This document shows positions 32,604-43,472 of a DNA stretch of 64,000 nucleotides, one piece after another. A program made the translations under genes and the position numbers. This DNA comes from Gemmatimonadota bacterium (GTDB taxonomy: Bacteria; Gemmatimonadota; Gemmatimonadetes; Gemmatimonadales; Gemmatimonadaceae), in assembly GCA_016714015.1 (NCBI GenBank), contig JADJNZ010000004.1, forward strand, positions 636,449 through 700,448. Reading direction: 5' to 3'. The notes beneath the pieces were generated by a model that was given only the letters and a program-made list of their open reading frames with translations, searched no databases and was not told where the DNA came from. Each line of letters begins with the position of its first letter. Position 1 is the stretch's first letter.

Positions 32604-33699
32604 CTAAGAATCGAAGGAGAGAGGCCTGCCATACGATCGGCAGAGGTCCGCGAGGTCCGACGGAGTCAGTCCGAGGAGGCTAGAAGCACGTCTCACAGAC
32701 AGACGTCCCGCCTCGAGCGCGCCATGGACACGTTCGACAAAGGCCGCGCTGAAGAGTGGCGGCGGCCCACCTGAGAGCTCAGCCGAGAGGCCCGTCACAG
32801 ACACCATCTCGGATTTCGAGAGGAGGCCAAGGTTCACGCAGCGGTACTGTAGCGCGCTGGCGCTTACGCGCAGCGAACGTGCGTTGAAAGAAAGCCAATC
32901 ACGAAGGTTGGCTCCGGCGCGGTTCGCAAAACGAGCGCACTGACTTCTCCGGCATGAGCAGGGAAGCGGCGAAGACATTCGCTAACTGTTCCACGCGATT
33001 GCCTTTGGTCGCAGCAGGTTCCCATGACTCCACGCGTCCCGGAGGCATCGCATCCCAGGTCAGCACATGGAACAGTTCGTGAGCGAGGTCAAAGGCTCGG
33101 CGGCTGGGCACCTCGCTGCGATTCACAAGGATCGTCTGGAGCCCCGGGAGATGCGACGCCGCCCCCGAAAGGCCGTGCGGAGCATCCACGTAGAGCACCA
33201 GCACTCCAAGCTCGCGCTCGATTGCGTGCTGTAGTGACTCAGCAGGAGATTCGCCCAGCCTCCATCGCTCTCGAATTCCCTCGGCGCTGGCAGCCGCATC
33301 CTCGAAAGACGAATACTTGCTTAGTTCGAGCTTTTGGCCCAGAAACGTCGGCTCAATCCCCGCCTGTCGTCCGAGCTCACGGTACGTGGCAATCCACGAC
33401 CCCGCGCGCTCGGCGAACTCATCGACGGCACTCGGGGATAGCGCCTCAACTCGGAAGTTGAAACAGCCCTCACCAACGAGCTTAAAGGGATCGAGGAGAG
33501 CCTCGACGGGAACGTGGAAGAGCCTCGAGAGGGAGACCAGCTCCTCCGCGTCAACGCGACGCTTACCGTTCTCGATGTCGGAGACCGACTGGCGGTCCTT
33601 GAGCTGAAGCGCAGTTGCCAGCTCATCCTGTGTCATCTTCGCCTGCTCTCGAAACCACTTCACGCGGCGAGCCAACAGGAGCTGCGATGCATCGGGCAT
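32604..33699 (-). pseudogene. XRE-ImmA/IrrE family regulator-protease (one frameshift)
   Basis: From ATG 33699 (MPDASQLLLARRVKWF) there is an XRE helix-turn-helix (MTQDELATALQLKDRQSVSD), then an ImmA/IrrE zinc-protease domain with HELFH in FDLAHELFHVLTWD, then ANVFAASLLMPEKSVRSF. The frame breaks at a TTTT (32928-32931); removing one T continues ANRAGANLRDWLSFNARSL and ends in a ParD/UPF0175-like tail, LSVRRASSLLGLTPSDLADL. Together about 364 residues. ImmA-type proteases cleave partner regulators; here the downstream PIN gene is the likely partner. A palindrome in the promoter suggests autoregulation. Confidence 0.8.
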
Positions 33700-33750
33700 A
33701 ACACACAATATGAGCTTGCATTTCACTATTTGCAAGACCACACGGGCTGT
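33700..33750 (-). promoter_or_regulatory. Candidate promoter and operator of the ImmA-PIN pair
   Basis: On the minus strand, TTGCAA and CATATT are separated by 17 bases upstream of ATG 33699. An inverted repeat CTTGCA-N10-TGCAAG (33715-33736) overlaps the -35 and spacer, a plausible binding site for the encoded XRE domain. Confidence 0.45.
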
Positions 33751-33909
33751 GCCACGTAAGGGTTTCCCTTGTCGCGCGACTCGCGCGACCGGCAAGGACA
33801 ATGAAGTGCGCCTGCTTCGGCTCGAGCGAACGCGGCCAAATTACCTCGCAGTGGGGCCGAGCCCGCCAAGCCGAACTTCTGGGGTGGGAGCTGCGGCTGG
33901 GCGCAGTCC

Positions 33910-34638
33910 TTACGCGTCGAGGGGAGCCAGCATGCGCATCTCGAGCAGTCCGCGAAACTGCTGCCGGAGTTGCCTGGCGAACAAATGATCGTTCACCAGA
34001 ACGCCCGCCTCGATATTCCGATACTGTGCGGCCTCCGTGAGGTTCGCCGACGTTACCAAGGCGCACTGTTCGTCAACGATGACGCACTTGGCGTGCAGAA
34101 CGGCCCTGGTCTCCGGATCTGAATCGAGGGATCGCGGGTCATAGTAGACCTCCGGGCGCCGCTCCCACGGCCAGTGCCGTTGGAAGAAGCGCTGCCGGTA
34201 CTGCTCGACGATCGACCCTGCATCCCCTCGGATCGCCTGTCGGTCGGTGGACATTGATGAACAAGCGAACAGACAACTCAGGTATGTCGCGCATCCGCTG
34301 AGCTAGCTCGGCAAAGATGTTCTCGCCGTCATGAACGGCGTAGCCCGAGACATCAACCGAACGGTGTGCCGATCTGAACAGCTCGCGCACGAGAGCTGCC
34401 GTGTCTCGCGATCCTGCCCCTCTCTCTCGGGTCCGGACCAGACGAGCTCAAGCCGCTTGTCTGCCTTCGACTCAGCTTGCTTGCGCTCCGCAGCCACCGC
34501 GTCGAGCAATGCCGCTGTGCCATCTCTACCGAGCTGCGCAACGAACTGGCGCAGTTCCGGCGGAGCGCTTTGGCCCGCACGGACACGCGCAGCGAGCTCG
34601 AGGAGGGCTGCGTACGAGTGCTCGGGAAGGATTCGCAT
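33910..34638 (-). pseudogene. drmC: DISARM DrmC, phospholipase-D-like protein (two frameshifts)
   Basis: Last DISARM gene, from ATG 34638 (MRILPEHSYAALLELAARVR) just after the drmB stop. Three frames join into about 242 residues: the N-terminal helical part, then RELFRSAHRSVDVSGYAVHD, then DAGSIVEQYRQRFFQRHWPW and the HKD motif HAKCVIVDEQCALVTSANLT. The breaks lie near 34400-34412 and at the CCCC of 34224-34227. DrmC is a PLD-family protein that is dispensable in some tested DISARM systems. Confidence 0.82.
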
Positions 34639-34642
34639 TCGC

Positions 34643-36412
34643 CTAACCGAAGAACTCGCAGCCAAGCTGCTCAACGGTCGACACAACGAGCGAACGATCG
34701 AGCAACTCATTGCGCCGCTCGCAGCTCGTCTCCGCGATCAAGAGGCACCCGTGACAGGCAGCTCCAAGGGTGTATTTCTCCTCGAGCAACTGATCGGGAG
34801 AGTGCTGCGCACAGATGGGGTCGTTCGAGCAGAGCCTCGCCAGCTCCAAGGCCATCGCAAGGTACTTCTCGATTCGCCGACCGGCGGCGACCAGCCCTCC
34901 GAGCGTGCCTTCCGCGTCCGTGGTGCCCGTATAAATGAGGATTCCACATCCCTGTGGCGTCACATACACGCGTTCTCGCAGTGAGCTGGCATTGTATCCG
35001 CAGTCGAGCGAGACGGCGGTGATGAGCAGATGCGCCAGCGAATGGAGGAAGACGTACCTGGCGTCGAAGTTGATCGGAAGCGCGTCAGCCTTCGGCGTCC
35101 TTCGGAACGCGGCCTCGCGGCGCTGAACCTCTGGTCGTTGACGCCACGCTTCCAGGACATCGTCCTTGAAGGACAGGAAGAACCCCTCGCCGCGCGCCTC
35201 CATTGCCGGCAGCCAGGATACCTCAGTAGCAAGCGCCGCGCGGCGGACTGCCAAGTCCAACTCGCCTTGGAGGTCAGGGACGACGGGTTCGAATCGCGTG
35301 AATCCCAGCTGCGCCGTGACCTCTCGCAGCCGATGCACGAGGACGACGTGGTCCACCGCTGCGAGCACCGTGGGTGTCGGAGACGGCATGGGATGACGCC
35401 GCGCGAAGAAGATCCCTTCTGGCCGGTCCTCTCCGAGGCTCTCCCCTGCTCCGTTAAGCGCTTCAAACTCTTCGATCTTGATCTTCCGGCGAGGAGGCCG
35501 CTCTCCGCTCCGGACTGCGTGGATGTGCTGCAGCACGATCTCATCGCTGAAATCAGCCAGCGCCTCTTTCACCTTCGGGATGTTCCTGAAGGCGCCGAGC
35601 GTCGCTGCATCCTCAACCGCCACCAGTACGTCCCACACTGACTGCACGGCGTTGCGGGCTCGGTCGCCGGACTCAGGGAGTGAGAGGACCGAAAGCTTTT
35701 GCGGGTAGTACGCATTCGACGCCGTGCGAATGAGCAAGCGCATCATTTGCCCACCTGCACCGCCGGCGCCACATTGCTCGCCTCGCGGCAGCCACGGGCG
35801 CTGCCCCTTGCACACACCGAGGACGTCGGGGCGGGTCGCCAGCACGAGCGCACGCTCTTTCCCACACTCACAGCGCACCTGTTGATCGGTCAGGTCGCCA
35901 CTGGTCCCGACCTCATCCAGCCACAGCTGCCGACGGCAGCTAGTGGGACCACCATGCGTGAAATCGAACCACTCGATATCGGCGATGTGACCATTCAGGC
36001 ACGCCTGCACGAAGCGCACCGGCGTCACCGGGACTTTGACGCCTCGTGCGACTTCGTACTTGCCGTCGGTCAGGTGATTCCGGTGCGCCAGCGGTCGACT
36101 CCGCCCCGCTCCTCGCTTCACGACATGCTCGGCGACGAACCAGAGTGGGAAGATCTCGACACCAACCCCAACAGGCGAGCTTCCCGGCTTGTCATCGTCC
36201 GCCGGAGGCGATCGCAAGTCGACCCGTGGAATGCTGAGAGCGCGCGCCAACACCTCTTCGAGCCGTGGCTCGACGATACGCTCGCACCGATGAGCCGGCC
36301 ACCAATCCAAGCCACCGATGATGACCGAATGATCAGGGAGGTCGATCGTCGCCCCAGGACCAAAGCTCGTTACCATCTGGCTGCGTCGAAGCGCGCCGAT
36401 GCCTCTGGTCAT
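34643..36412 (-). CDS. drmB: DISARM DrmB, DUF1998 protein
   Basis: An intact 589-residue DUF1998 protein that in DISARM partners the helicase DrmA. RRSQMVTSFGPGATIDLPDH at the N-terminus and FLHSLAHLLITAVSLDCGYN, GILIYTGTTDAEGTLGGLV and CHGCLLIAETSCERRNELLD at the C-terminus are typical; the latter, with CECGKERAL earlier, supplies likely zinc ligands. ATG 36412 overlaps the drmA stop as TGATG. It is one of few large undamaged genes in the island. Confidence 0.9.
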   Translation of the reverse strand: MTRGIGALRRSQMVTSFGPGATIDLPDHSVIIGGLDWWPAHRCERIVEPRLEEVLARALSIPRVDLRSPPADDDKPGSSPVGVGVEIFPLWFVAEHVVKRGAGRSRPLAHRNHLTDGKYEVARGVKVPVTPVRFVQACLNGHIADIEWFDFTHGGPTSCRRQLWLDEVGTSGDLTDQQVRCECGKERALVLATRPDVLGVCKGQRPWLPRGEQCGAGGAGGQMMRLLIRTASNAYYPQKLSVLSLPESGDRARNAVQSVWDVLVAVEDAATLGAFRNIPKVKEALADFSDEIVLQHIHAVRSGERPPRRKIKIEEFEALNGAGESLGEDRPEGIFFARRHPMPSPTPTVLAAVDHVVLVHRLREVTAQLGFTRFEPVVPDLQGELDLAVRRAALATEVSWLPAMEARGEGFFLSFKDDVLEAWRQRPEVQRREAAFRRTPKADALPINFDARYVFLHSLAHLLITAVSLDCGYNASSLRERVYVTPQGCGILIYTGTTDAEGTLGGLVAAGRRIEKYLAMALELARLCSNDPICAQHSPDQLLEEKYTLGAACHGCLLIAETSCERRNELLDRSLVVSTVEQLGCEFFG

Positions 36413-39400
36413 CAGTTGCCTCCTCGCTTGAGCAGAAGCACTTCGGGCTCGACGTCACGCATCGAACGAGCTGCCTTGAAAGCACGCTCGTAGCGCTGAA
36501 GTGCAGGGAGCTCGAGATCAAGCGGATCCCGCAGCAGCGGCTTCGCTCGTTCCACCTTCTCGAACTCCTGATACTTGAGCCCCGCGCCCACGGCACTCTG
36601 CTGATGGGCGAACTCCGCCCACTGATCGAGTAGCTCGTTGACCAAGCCTTGGATCTTCGTCCTCAGCGCATCGCGTGCGGGCTGCTCCAGGTACGGATCG
36701 TGCTCGGTCACGCGAGCGGCCAGTACCTCCGCAATGAATCCCATGCGATGTCGCATCGCACCGATGTCGATCGCCTTCGCCGCCGGTGTCATTTCCGCGA
36801 TACTGTGCCGCGCCATCGCAACGACGATCGCCGGCAGTACGCGATCGATCGCTCGCGGCGCGAATGGCGTCACGCTAGTGGCTCGACGGAGCGGTAGAAC
36901 GTCTTGTGATAGAACGCGAAGCGTTCGAAGTGCGAGCGGTCGCGCGGCTTGTTGAGCGTCAGGAGCGTCACCACGAGTCCGGGCCGCTCCGGATCACGAC
37001 CGACACGGCTCGTCGACTGGATATACTCGGCGCTCCCCTTTGGCTGGCCGAGCACGGCCATCAACCCAAGCCGCGTGATGTCGAGGCCAACTGAGATCAT
37101 GTTGGTCGCGAGGGCGACATCGACACTGCGGCCGTTGTCCGCCTTTCGCCAGGTCTGCTCCAGACGTCGTTTGGCCGTCGCGATCGCGCTAGTATCAACG
37201 CGGGAGGTGAGTTCCCAGACTTCATACGCCACCGCGCGGTCAGCGAAGAGCCCCTCTGCCTCTCCGACTCGCTTGCGCTCCGAGTAGCTCCGTACACGGT
37301 CGACGACCTCGCCCTCCACGATTCGGCGGGCACCACCAAGCTCACGAAGCGCATTGAAGTAACCGAGCAGCGACAGGTACGGATCGGCCGGATTGCCAGC
37401 CGGGCTCTCGGCCTGAGCGTCGCCACCGTTCCGTAGGTATGCCTTCAGCGCAGAGGACAGCAGCGCCACGTAAGCCCGGAGCATCACGACCCGTAGGCTT
37501 CGGCCGGGAGCAGCTACACCCACGTATTGGCGTGGTGCCTGCGCGGTGACATCGGCGGTACGCGCAAAGAAGGAGTCGGCCCGATCAGGTGAGGCCGGAG
37601 GAAATAGCTCAACGCCTGGACGCGCGAACAGGGCTCGGCTTTGCGACTCAGCTCGACGAACGGTCGCGGTGGACGCGATGATCTTCGGCCTGATGCGCTG
37701 ACCGTCCAGCGTACGTGATGCGAAGTGGTCGATCGCCGTCTCGTAGAGACCAGCGATCGTGCCAAGCGGCCCCGAGATGAGGTGCAACTCGTCTTGGATG
37801 ATCAGATCCATGGGCGGCAGGCACCCGCCAGCGATCGGCCCGCCGATTCCGGGGTCCGCCGCTCCGTAGAAGCCCTCGGCATCGTGTCGGCTGACATGCC
37901 CGAAGAGGGTTCCAGCCCGCGCCTCGAAGGGCAGGCTCGCGAACTTGTCGACCGTGGCGATCACGAAGCACGGAAGGCGACGATACAGCGGCTCGTCGAC
38001 AGCCACGATCGGTAGGGGCCGGTCACCGGGAAAGTCGCAACTCGCGCCTCGCAGGTCAGCACGAGATTCGTCGGCCTGTTGGCGTTCGGCGTCAGGCGGA
38101 AGGAGTCTCTGGAGAACGGCGTACCGCACCACGGACAGCTCTCGAGCGGAATCGGGCTCCCGTTCCTCGGGTTGCTCTGAAAGCGCTGTACCCGTTTGCG
38201 AGCCGTGCTTTGGTCCTGGTCCCCGGATGCGCCCATCCGGTTCGGGGTAGCCGCACGTCCGACCCAGAGTCCGATCTCGAACGGCCAAGAGCCCAACAGA
38301 TCCATCTCGCGCGCACGAAGCTGCTCGAGCGCACAGATCAACCCCGCTGCGCGACCAAGCTGGTCCAGCGTGAGGAGACGCAGCGTGTACCGCATGAGAA
38401 CGGACACTCCCGCTCCGGTGATCCCAGGGTTCTTCAGCCGCCGCATCAGCAGGGTGAAAGCCGCGAGTCCCAGATAGGCTTCGGTCTTGCCGCCGCCGGT
38501 CGGAAAGAACAGGAGGTCCACCAACTCGCGATCATCTGGCAGGGCGGTACGCCGGGCTGAGATCCACGCGCGATACTGCGCGACGATCGGAGTAAGGCCG
38601 GCCTGTAGCTCCTTGGGAGTCGCCGCTGCCAGCGGCTCCATCCCCAACATCACGCCCGCGAGCTTGGTCGGCTCGGTGAAGGGCACGACCGCCGAAGGCA
38701 TCCACGTCGTCCACACCGTCCGGCAGGTGGCACCTTCTGCGACCCAATCACAGCCGACGTTGTGCCCCGTTCCGAACTCAAGGACGTCAGCGTACTGGAG
38801 CTCCGCCACCTGCTCGTCCCACTCATCCCGAGTGCCGCGCCGCGGGTCCGGGCGTCCCAGGAATCCGGCGGCACACTCCAGTTGAAGCGAGGCCTGGAAC
38901 GCGTAGGAGGGATCAGGGCGCTCCTTTTCTGCCGGAGGGCGCTCGTTCACGAGGAAGACCGCCACAGCGGCGGCGCCAGCGGGTAGTGCGGAGCCCGGTC
39001 CGTCCGCGGCACGCGCGTACGCATACACGCGGAGTCCTGCGCTCCCCGGCACCTCTACCACCGTAGGCTTCGCGCCCGCACTTGGGAGGATCAGCGAGAG
39101 GCGCACCTCTCGGGGCTCCCGGCGCCAAATGTCGTCGGGCCGACTTGCAACGCCTTGATGCCCGTCCCCACCGACTTCGCCACCCTCGGCGGCCCCCTCG
39201 GCGACGTAGTCTCCCCATCGAAGAGTCGCTTCAAGCGAGCTGGCTCCAGCGGGCACCAGCACGCTCATCCCCAACGACGAGGGAAGGAAGACGCGCTTTG
39301 CCGCTCCCTTCTCGGTCGCAGCATCGTCGTCGCCGCTCGCATCGCTGTCGCCGGCCATCTCGAGCTCGTCTTGCGACGTCTCGTCGGCGCGCTCTTCCTC

Positions 39401-39580
39401 GGGTGCATCGCGCGGTACCAGAAATCCGGTGAGGTACCACCGCGAGGGGCGCATCGGCAGGCGCTCTTGCTCATACTCTCGGTCCTCCGCAAAACGCGCA
39501 GCGTCTGGACCAATGAGGTCGAGCCGGAGCGCACGAACGAGATTCGAGCGAACTTCGCGTGAGGTCTGGGACATTGTCAT
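36412..39580 (-). pseudogene. drmA: DISARM DrmA, SF2 helicase (two frameshifts)
   Basis: Begins ATG 39580 (MTMSQTSREVRSNLVRALRL). Walker A is FFPTGGGKTEAYLG near residue 360, then LMRYTLRLLTLDQLGRAAGL and a zinc-type CPWCGTPF. After a break near 38043-38055 the second part has FVIATVDKFASLPFEARAG, the DExH box IIQDELHLISGPLG, and ATNMISVGLDITRLGLM with STSRVGRDP for the C-terminal helicase lobe. A second break near 36880-36884 (one missing G) leads into SVTPFAPRAIDRVLPAIVVA, the C-terminal 150 residues. Total about 1,055 residues. In DISARM, DrmAB form the core DNA-translocating complex. Confidence 0.87.
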
Positions 39581-39604
39581 CCGGCGAATGGCGTGTGTGA
39601 CATC

Positions 39605-42600
39605 TCAGTGCTGGCCAGTCGATCGTTGGCGGTTCAACTTAAGAAGGCGCGCGAGGACCTCGTCTCGCACCTCGTCCGGCCAGCGAAGCCGGTACTTCCT
39701 GCGAGCCCGAGTGCCGGGTTCGATTTCATCCTCATCGAACTCGGGAACGGACTCTGCCTCCGGCAGGAGGTCTGTCCAGCCATAGGCGTCGAGTACCGCA
39801 CGGTCCATAGCCGCGTGCAAGACTCGCAGTCGCTCCGTATCGCCTGAGGTGTCAGCCGGATCGTGGAAGCGATTATAGGTGTCTGTAAGTCCCTGATTGC
39901 GAGCAACCATGAGCTCAGCCCGATACTCATAGCACTCCCTTCCAGCCTGCTCGAGGTCTGTTGACTCCCGATGATCGAGCGGGAACGGAAACGTCTCAAA
40001 ACAGTCGGTGGGCGTGTAGCGCAAGTCGTCCTTCATCGATGAGCCGAAGAATCGAGCCCAAAGTTCGTGTGGTCGTGATTGTAGACATGCGAACGTCTCG
40101 TACCGGTCACTGGGGAACACGATTGCGGAGTGGGCAAAGACACTGCCGGTCTTTACGAACGTCACCTGGAAGCGCGAGCTCACCGCAGAGCACGCCAATG
40201 TTCGCGCCTTTCCACTCAGGGTCCTGTAGAGCTCAGCAGCCCCGTGATAGTGCTGCCACCACAATAGCGCCCGTCCGCCATGAGATGAGCCACTCTCGGC
40301 GCTCGACCGTAAACGCTCTGGCTTCACTCTCCGCTCGAGAATCTCCATTGCGCGCGGCCACTCATGCCACGCGGCCTCTTCGGTCAAGACGCCGAGATCG
40401 ATAACGTATCGGCGATGAGTGTGCGTCGACTGAGAATTGATTTCCTCTCCGCCGAGAAATGGCTTGATCACGGCTTGATAACGAGGCTCAGCGGCTAACA
40501 GTACACGCATCTCCTCCAGAGAAGACGCTGCTCCCCTGCTATCATCATCAAAAGTGAAGCCCATTCCCAAGATGTAACTGCCGACGAAGCTTCCACCCAC
40601 ATTCTCAGGAAGTCTGCGCGGATCTTCGTTGCCTCCCGCATGAAAGAGGAAGGCGGTAATGGTATCCACCCGGGAACCATCGATGTCCTTCTGGCCGATG
40701 TAATCCCCGCGAATACCGTGTACGACGCTCACAACAACTGCTGCCATTCCCGGCCAACGATACCGCCGCCTCACAGAGAAGAGCGTGCAGCCAGCTTCAC
40801 ACATGCGACGCAGGCCAGAGTTTCGGGTGTCTCCTTGCGCAATTGTGTTGGTAGCGATCAGGCCGAAAGCGCCTCCTGCTCGCAAAAGTTCGAATGACCG
40901 GCGGAAGAAATAGGCTACGAGATCGCACTTCCCCTCTGCACCGGCATAGACCATCCGAAGCCACGAAGTGTATTCGGGTGGATTGGCCGAAACGATCATC
41001 ACGTGACCCGCGAACGGCGGATTGCCGATGATCGCGTCGAAGCCGCCTGTCGTCCCAGCGAAGACCTCGGGGAACTCGACCTCCCAATGGAACGGCTCAA
41101 GGTGTCTGCGGCGGAGGTCAGCAGCCAGTTCCTCCAATCGGAAGAGGTCCTTCCCGCCGAGCGCCTGCCCCGCGAGTTGCTCGTACTCTTGACGCAGTCC
41201 TTCGCGCCTCCGATCTCGGTCCGCGCCGAAGAAGGCCGCAATCACCGCGTCGCCCACGAGCCGCGTATTCCGGAGCGCGCCGTCCGCGTCCTTGAGTAGC
41301 CGCTGCTTCTCGCGCGTGTCGTCTGACCCGGCAAGCGCCTCGATCTCGTCTCGAAGTGCATCCGCTTCGCGCAGCCTCTCATCCACCACCTGAGACCACA
41401 ACTGCGGCGCTCCACCTCCACCCGGTGCCCAGTGGAAGGTCTGGATCGCGACGCGTGAGCCCGACCAGCGAGTCCCCGTGACGAAGGGCATGATCGAGGA
41501 ACGTGAACGGATGCTCACGGGCAAGCGTCACGAGCCAGAGCGAAAGCTTGGCAAGCTGAACCGCATACGGATTGCGGTCCACGCCATACAGGCACCGCTG
41601 TGCCACAAGCCGACGTGCGAAGAGCTGCGGGTCTTCGTCCGGTGGAATGGTCGGCATCTCACCGCTGCGCTGCCACGCTTGAACGAGCGCGTCGCCGAGA
41701 TAGCGGCAGGCCCCAACGAGGAACGCGCCGGAGCCCATCGCCGGGTCGCACACCTTGAGCGAGAGGATCTGCTGAGGTGTCGGGCTGTCGCCCATCGCTT
41801 CGAAGATCGGGCGCAGCGTGGTGGCCACGATCGGCTCGGTGAGCTCCCGTGGCGTGTAGTGCGAGCCAGACCGTCGGCGTTCTTCTGAGGGATGCAGGGT
41901 GAGCCCGCCCGGTCGCACGGGAAGCGGCGTGTATGGCGAGACGCGCCGCTGCAGAGGCCTCGAGGAGGCCCTCGACCGATGAGGCCTGCTTGAGTTGCTC
42001 GGCCTGCGCGGCTGGTACCTCGCAGTCGCACGAGTCTTTGAGCCACTTCGCTCGGTCCTTCCCTGTGACGCGCAGGAGCGCGTCGATGTCGCAGACGGGA
42101 TGGCTGGGACTCCCCTTGGCCTTCGTCTTCGGGATCACGGAGATCGACGCGCCCAACGCCGGGCGCACCTCGAAGCCCATCATCGCCTCGTAGACCGAAC
42201 CGATCTGTTCGACATCGAGCGCGCGATACGACAGGCGTTCGCCGTGCAACACCAGCAACTGCTCGAGCACGCGGAGGACCGCACCGTCGCTCACGCGCGG
42301 CACGTCCTTGAGTCGCTCTCCCATCACCCGACGAGAGCTCCAGGCTCGACCCTCGAGGAACGGATATCGGTCTGGGTCGAACAACTCACCCGCTCGTGCC
42401 GGGATGCGGATGCTGCCGTGATGTGCGCCGTCGTGGAGGATCCTGGTCAGCGTGAGGAACCGGGCCCACGCGCCGAATCGCTGATCCATGGTATCAGGGA
42501 ACCGTGCCCGATCCTGCGACAGCCTGTGATAGAGTGCTCCGACCCCATAGTGCTCGACCCACGCGGCGTCCTGCGGAAGCATCCCACGCTCTTCCGAGTA

Positions 42601-43472
42601 GAGCACAAAGACGAGACGCATGATGGTGGTGAGCAATCCACCGTACACCTCCTGCGGCGCGTGGCTCAGCGTCTCCCGTACCACACGCCCTTCGACAGCC
42701 TCGTCGGCCGCTTGGAAGCCGCGCATCAGGTGATACAGCGCCTCGAGGACCTGTGCTGCCAGCTGGTTCGACACGGTGTTCTGGTACTTCCGCGAGTCGC
42801 GGAGCACCGCCCCAGGCGGCCCGCGCGAGGACAGGCACGCGAGAGGCGCCACCATTTCAATAGCTCGACCATCGCCAAGAACATCGGACGTCCGGCGACC
42901 GGCGCCATCGCCGACACGGGGAACGACACGTAGCCGGACGACTCACCGCGGGGGGCGTAGACCAGGCGAATGGTGTGCTCGTTGGCGATCACGCCAATGC
43001 CGACCCCCGTCTCGCGAAGCAGACGCTCGAACTGATCGTGTGGGCTCGCTGACCACGTTCCGACGTTGCTCGAACGATCGAGCGCCGTGCCGGCCGGCAG
43101 CGCCTTCACCAGCAGCTGCCACGTCCCGGGACTCTCCGGATCGGGGACCGCGTACGTGGGCGCGAGATGGGTGTTCAGCTCTGGCAGCGCGATCGCGAGC
43201 TCTGCGGGCATCACCGGTCCCGAAGCCGAACCCGCGACCGAGCTCAACTCCCACCCAAGCACCTGCTCTGCGAAGACCGCGAAATCAGGCAGCTCGAGCG
43301 CGTCCTTGTCACTCCCTGCGCGGAGCAGTGCGCAGTAGGCCGACCAACGCGATCGCTCGGTCTCCTCGATGATGATCCCGGCATCCACCAACGCGGATGG
43401 CACCACGACGAGGCCCACCGGCTGGATGAGCCCGAGCCAATCCCGATGCGCACGAATCGTCGCTTCAGCCAT
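39605..43472 (-). pseudogene. drmMI: DISARM class 1 adenine methyltransferase DrmMI (three frameshifts)
   Basis: From ATG 43472 (MAEATIRAHRDWLGLIQPVG), overlapping the drmD stop. The pieces join in order: N-terminal domain to LAMVELLKWWR; break near 42820-42850; SRKYQNTVSNQLAAQVLEAL and helical region; break near 41945; HYTPRELTEPIVATTL with SAM motif VCDPAMGSGAFLVGACRYLG; break near 41450; VAIQTFHWAPGG, the catalytic NPPF in AIIGNPPFAGHVM, and a target-recognition region. Total about 1,290 residues. The DPAMGSGAF/NPPF pair marks an N6-adenine methylase that would protect host DNA. Confidence 0.87.

Noticed and set aside
32604..32978. A separate 124-aa gene after the ImmA-like gene
   Set aside because: It overlaps the ImmA C-terminus, and its in-frame sequence ANRAGANLRDWLSFNARSL is the natural continuation after removing one T.
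36412..36873. A separate 153-aa gene between drmA and drmB
   Set aside because: Its sequence (VTPFAPRAIDRVLPA) continues the DrmA C-terminus if one G is restored near 36,882, so it is a fragment of drmA rather than a new DISARM gene.
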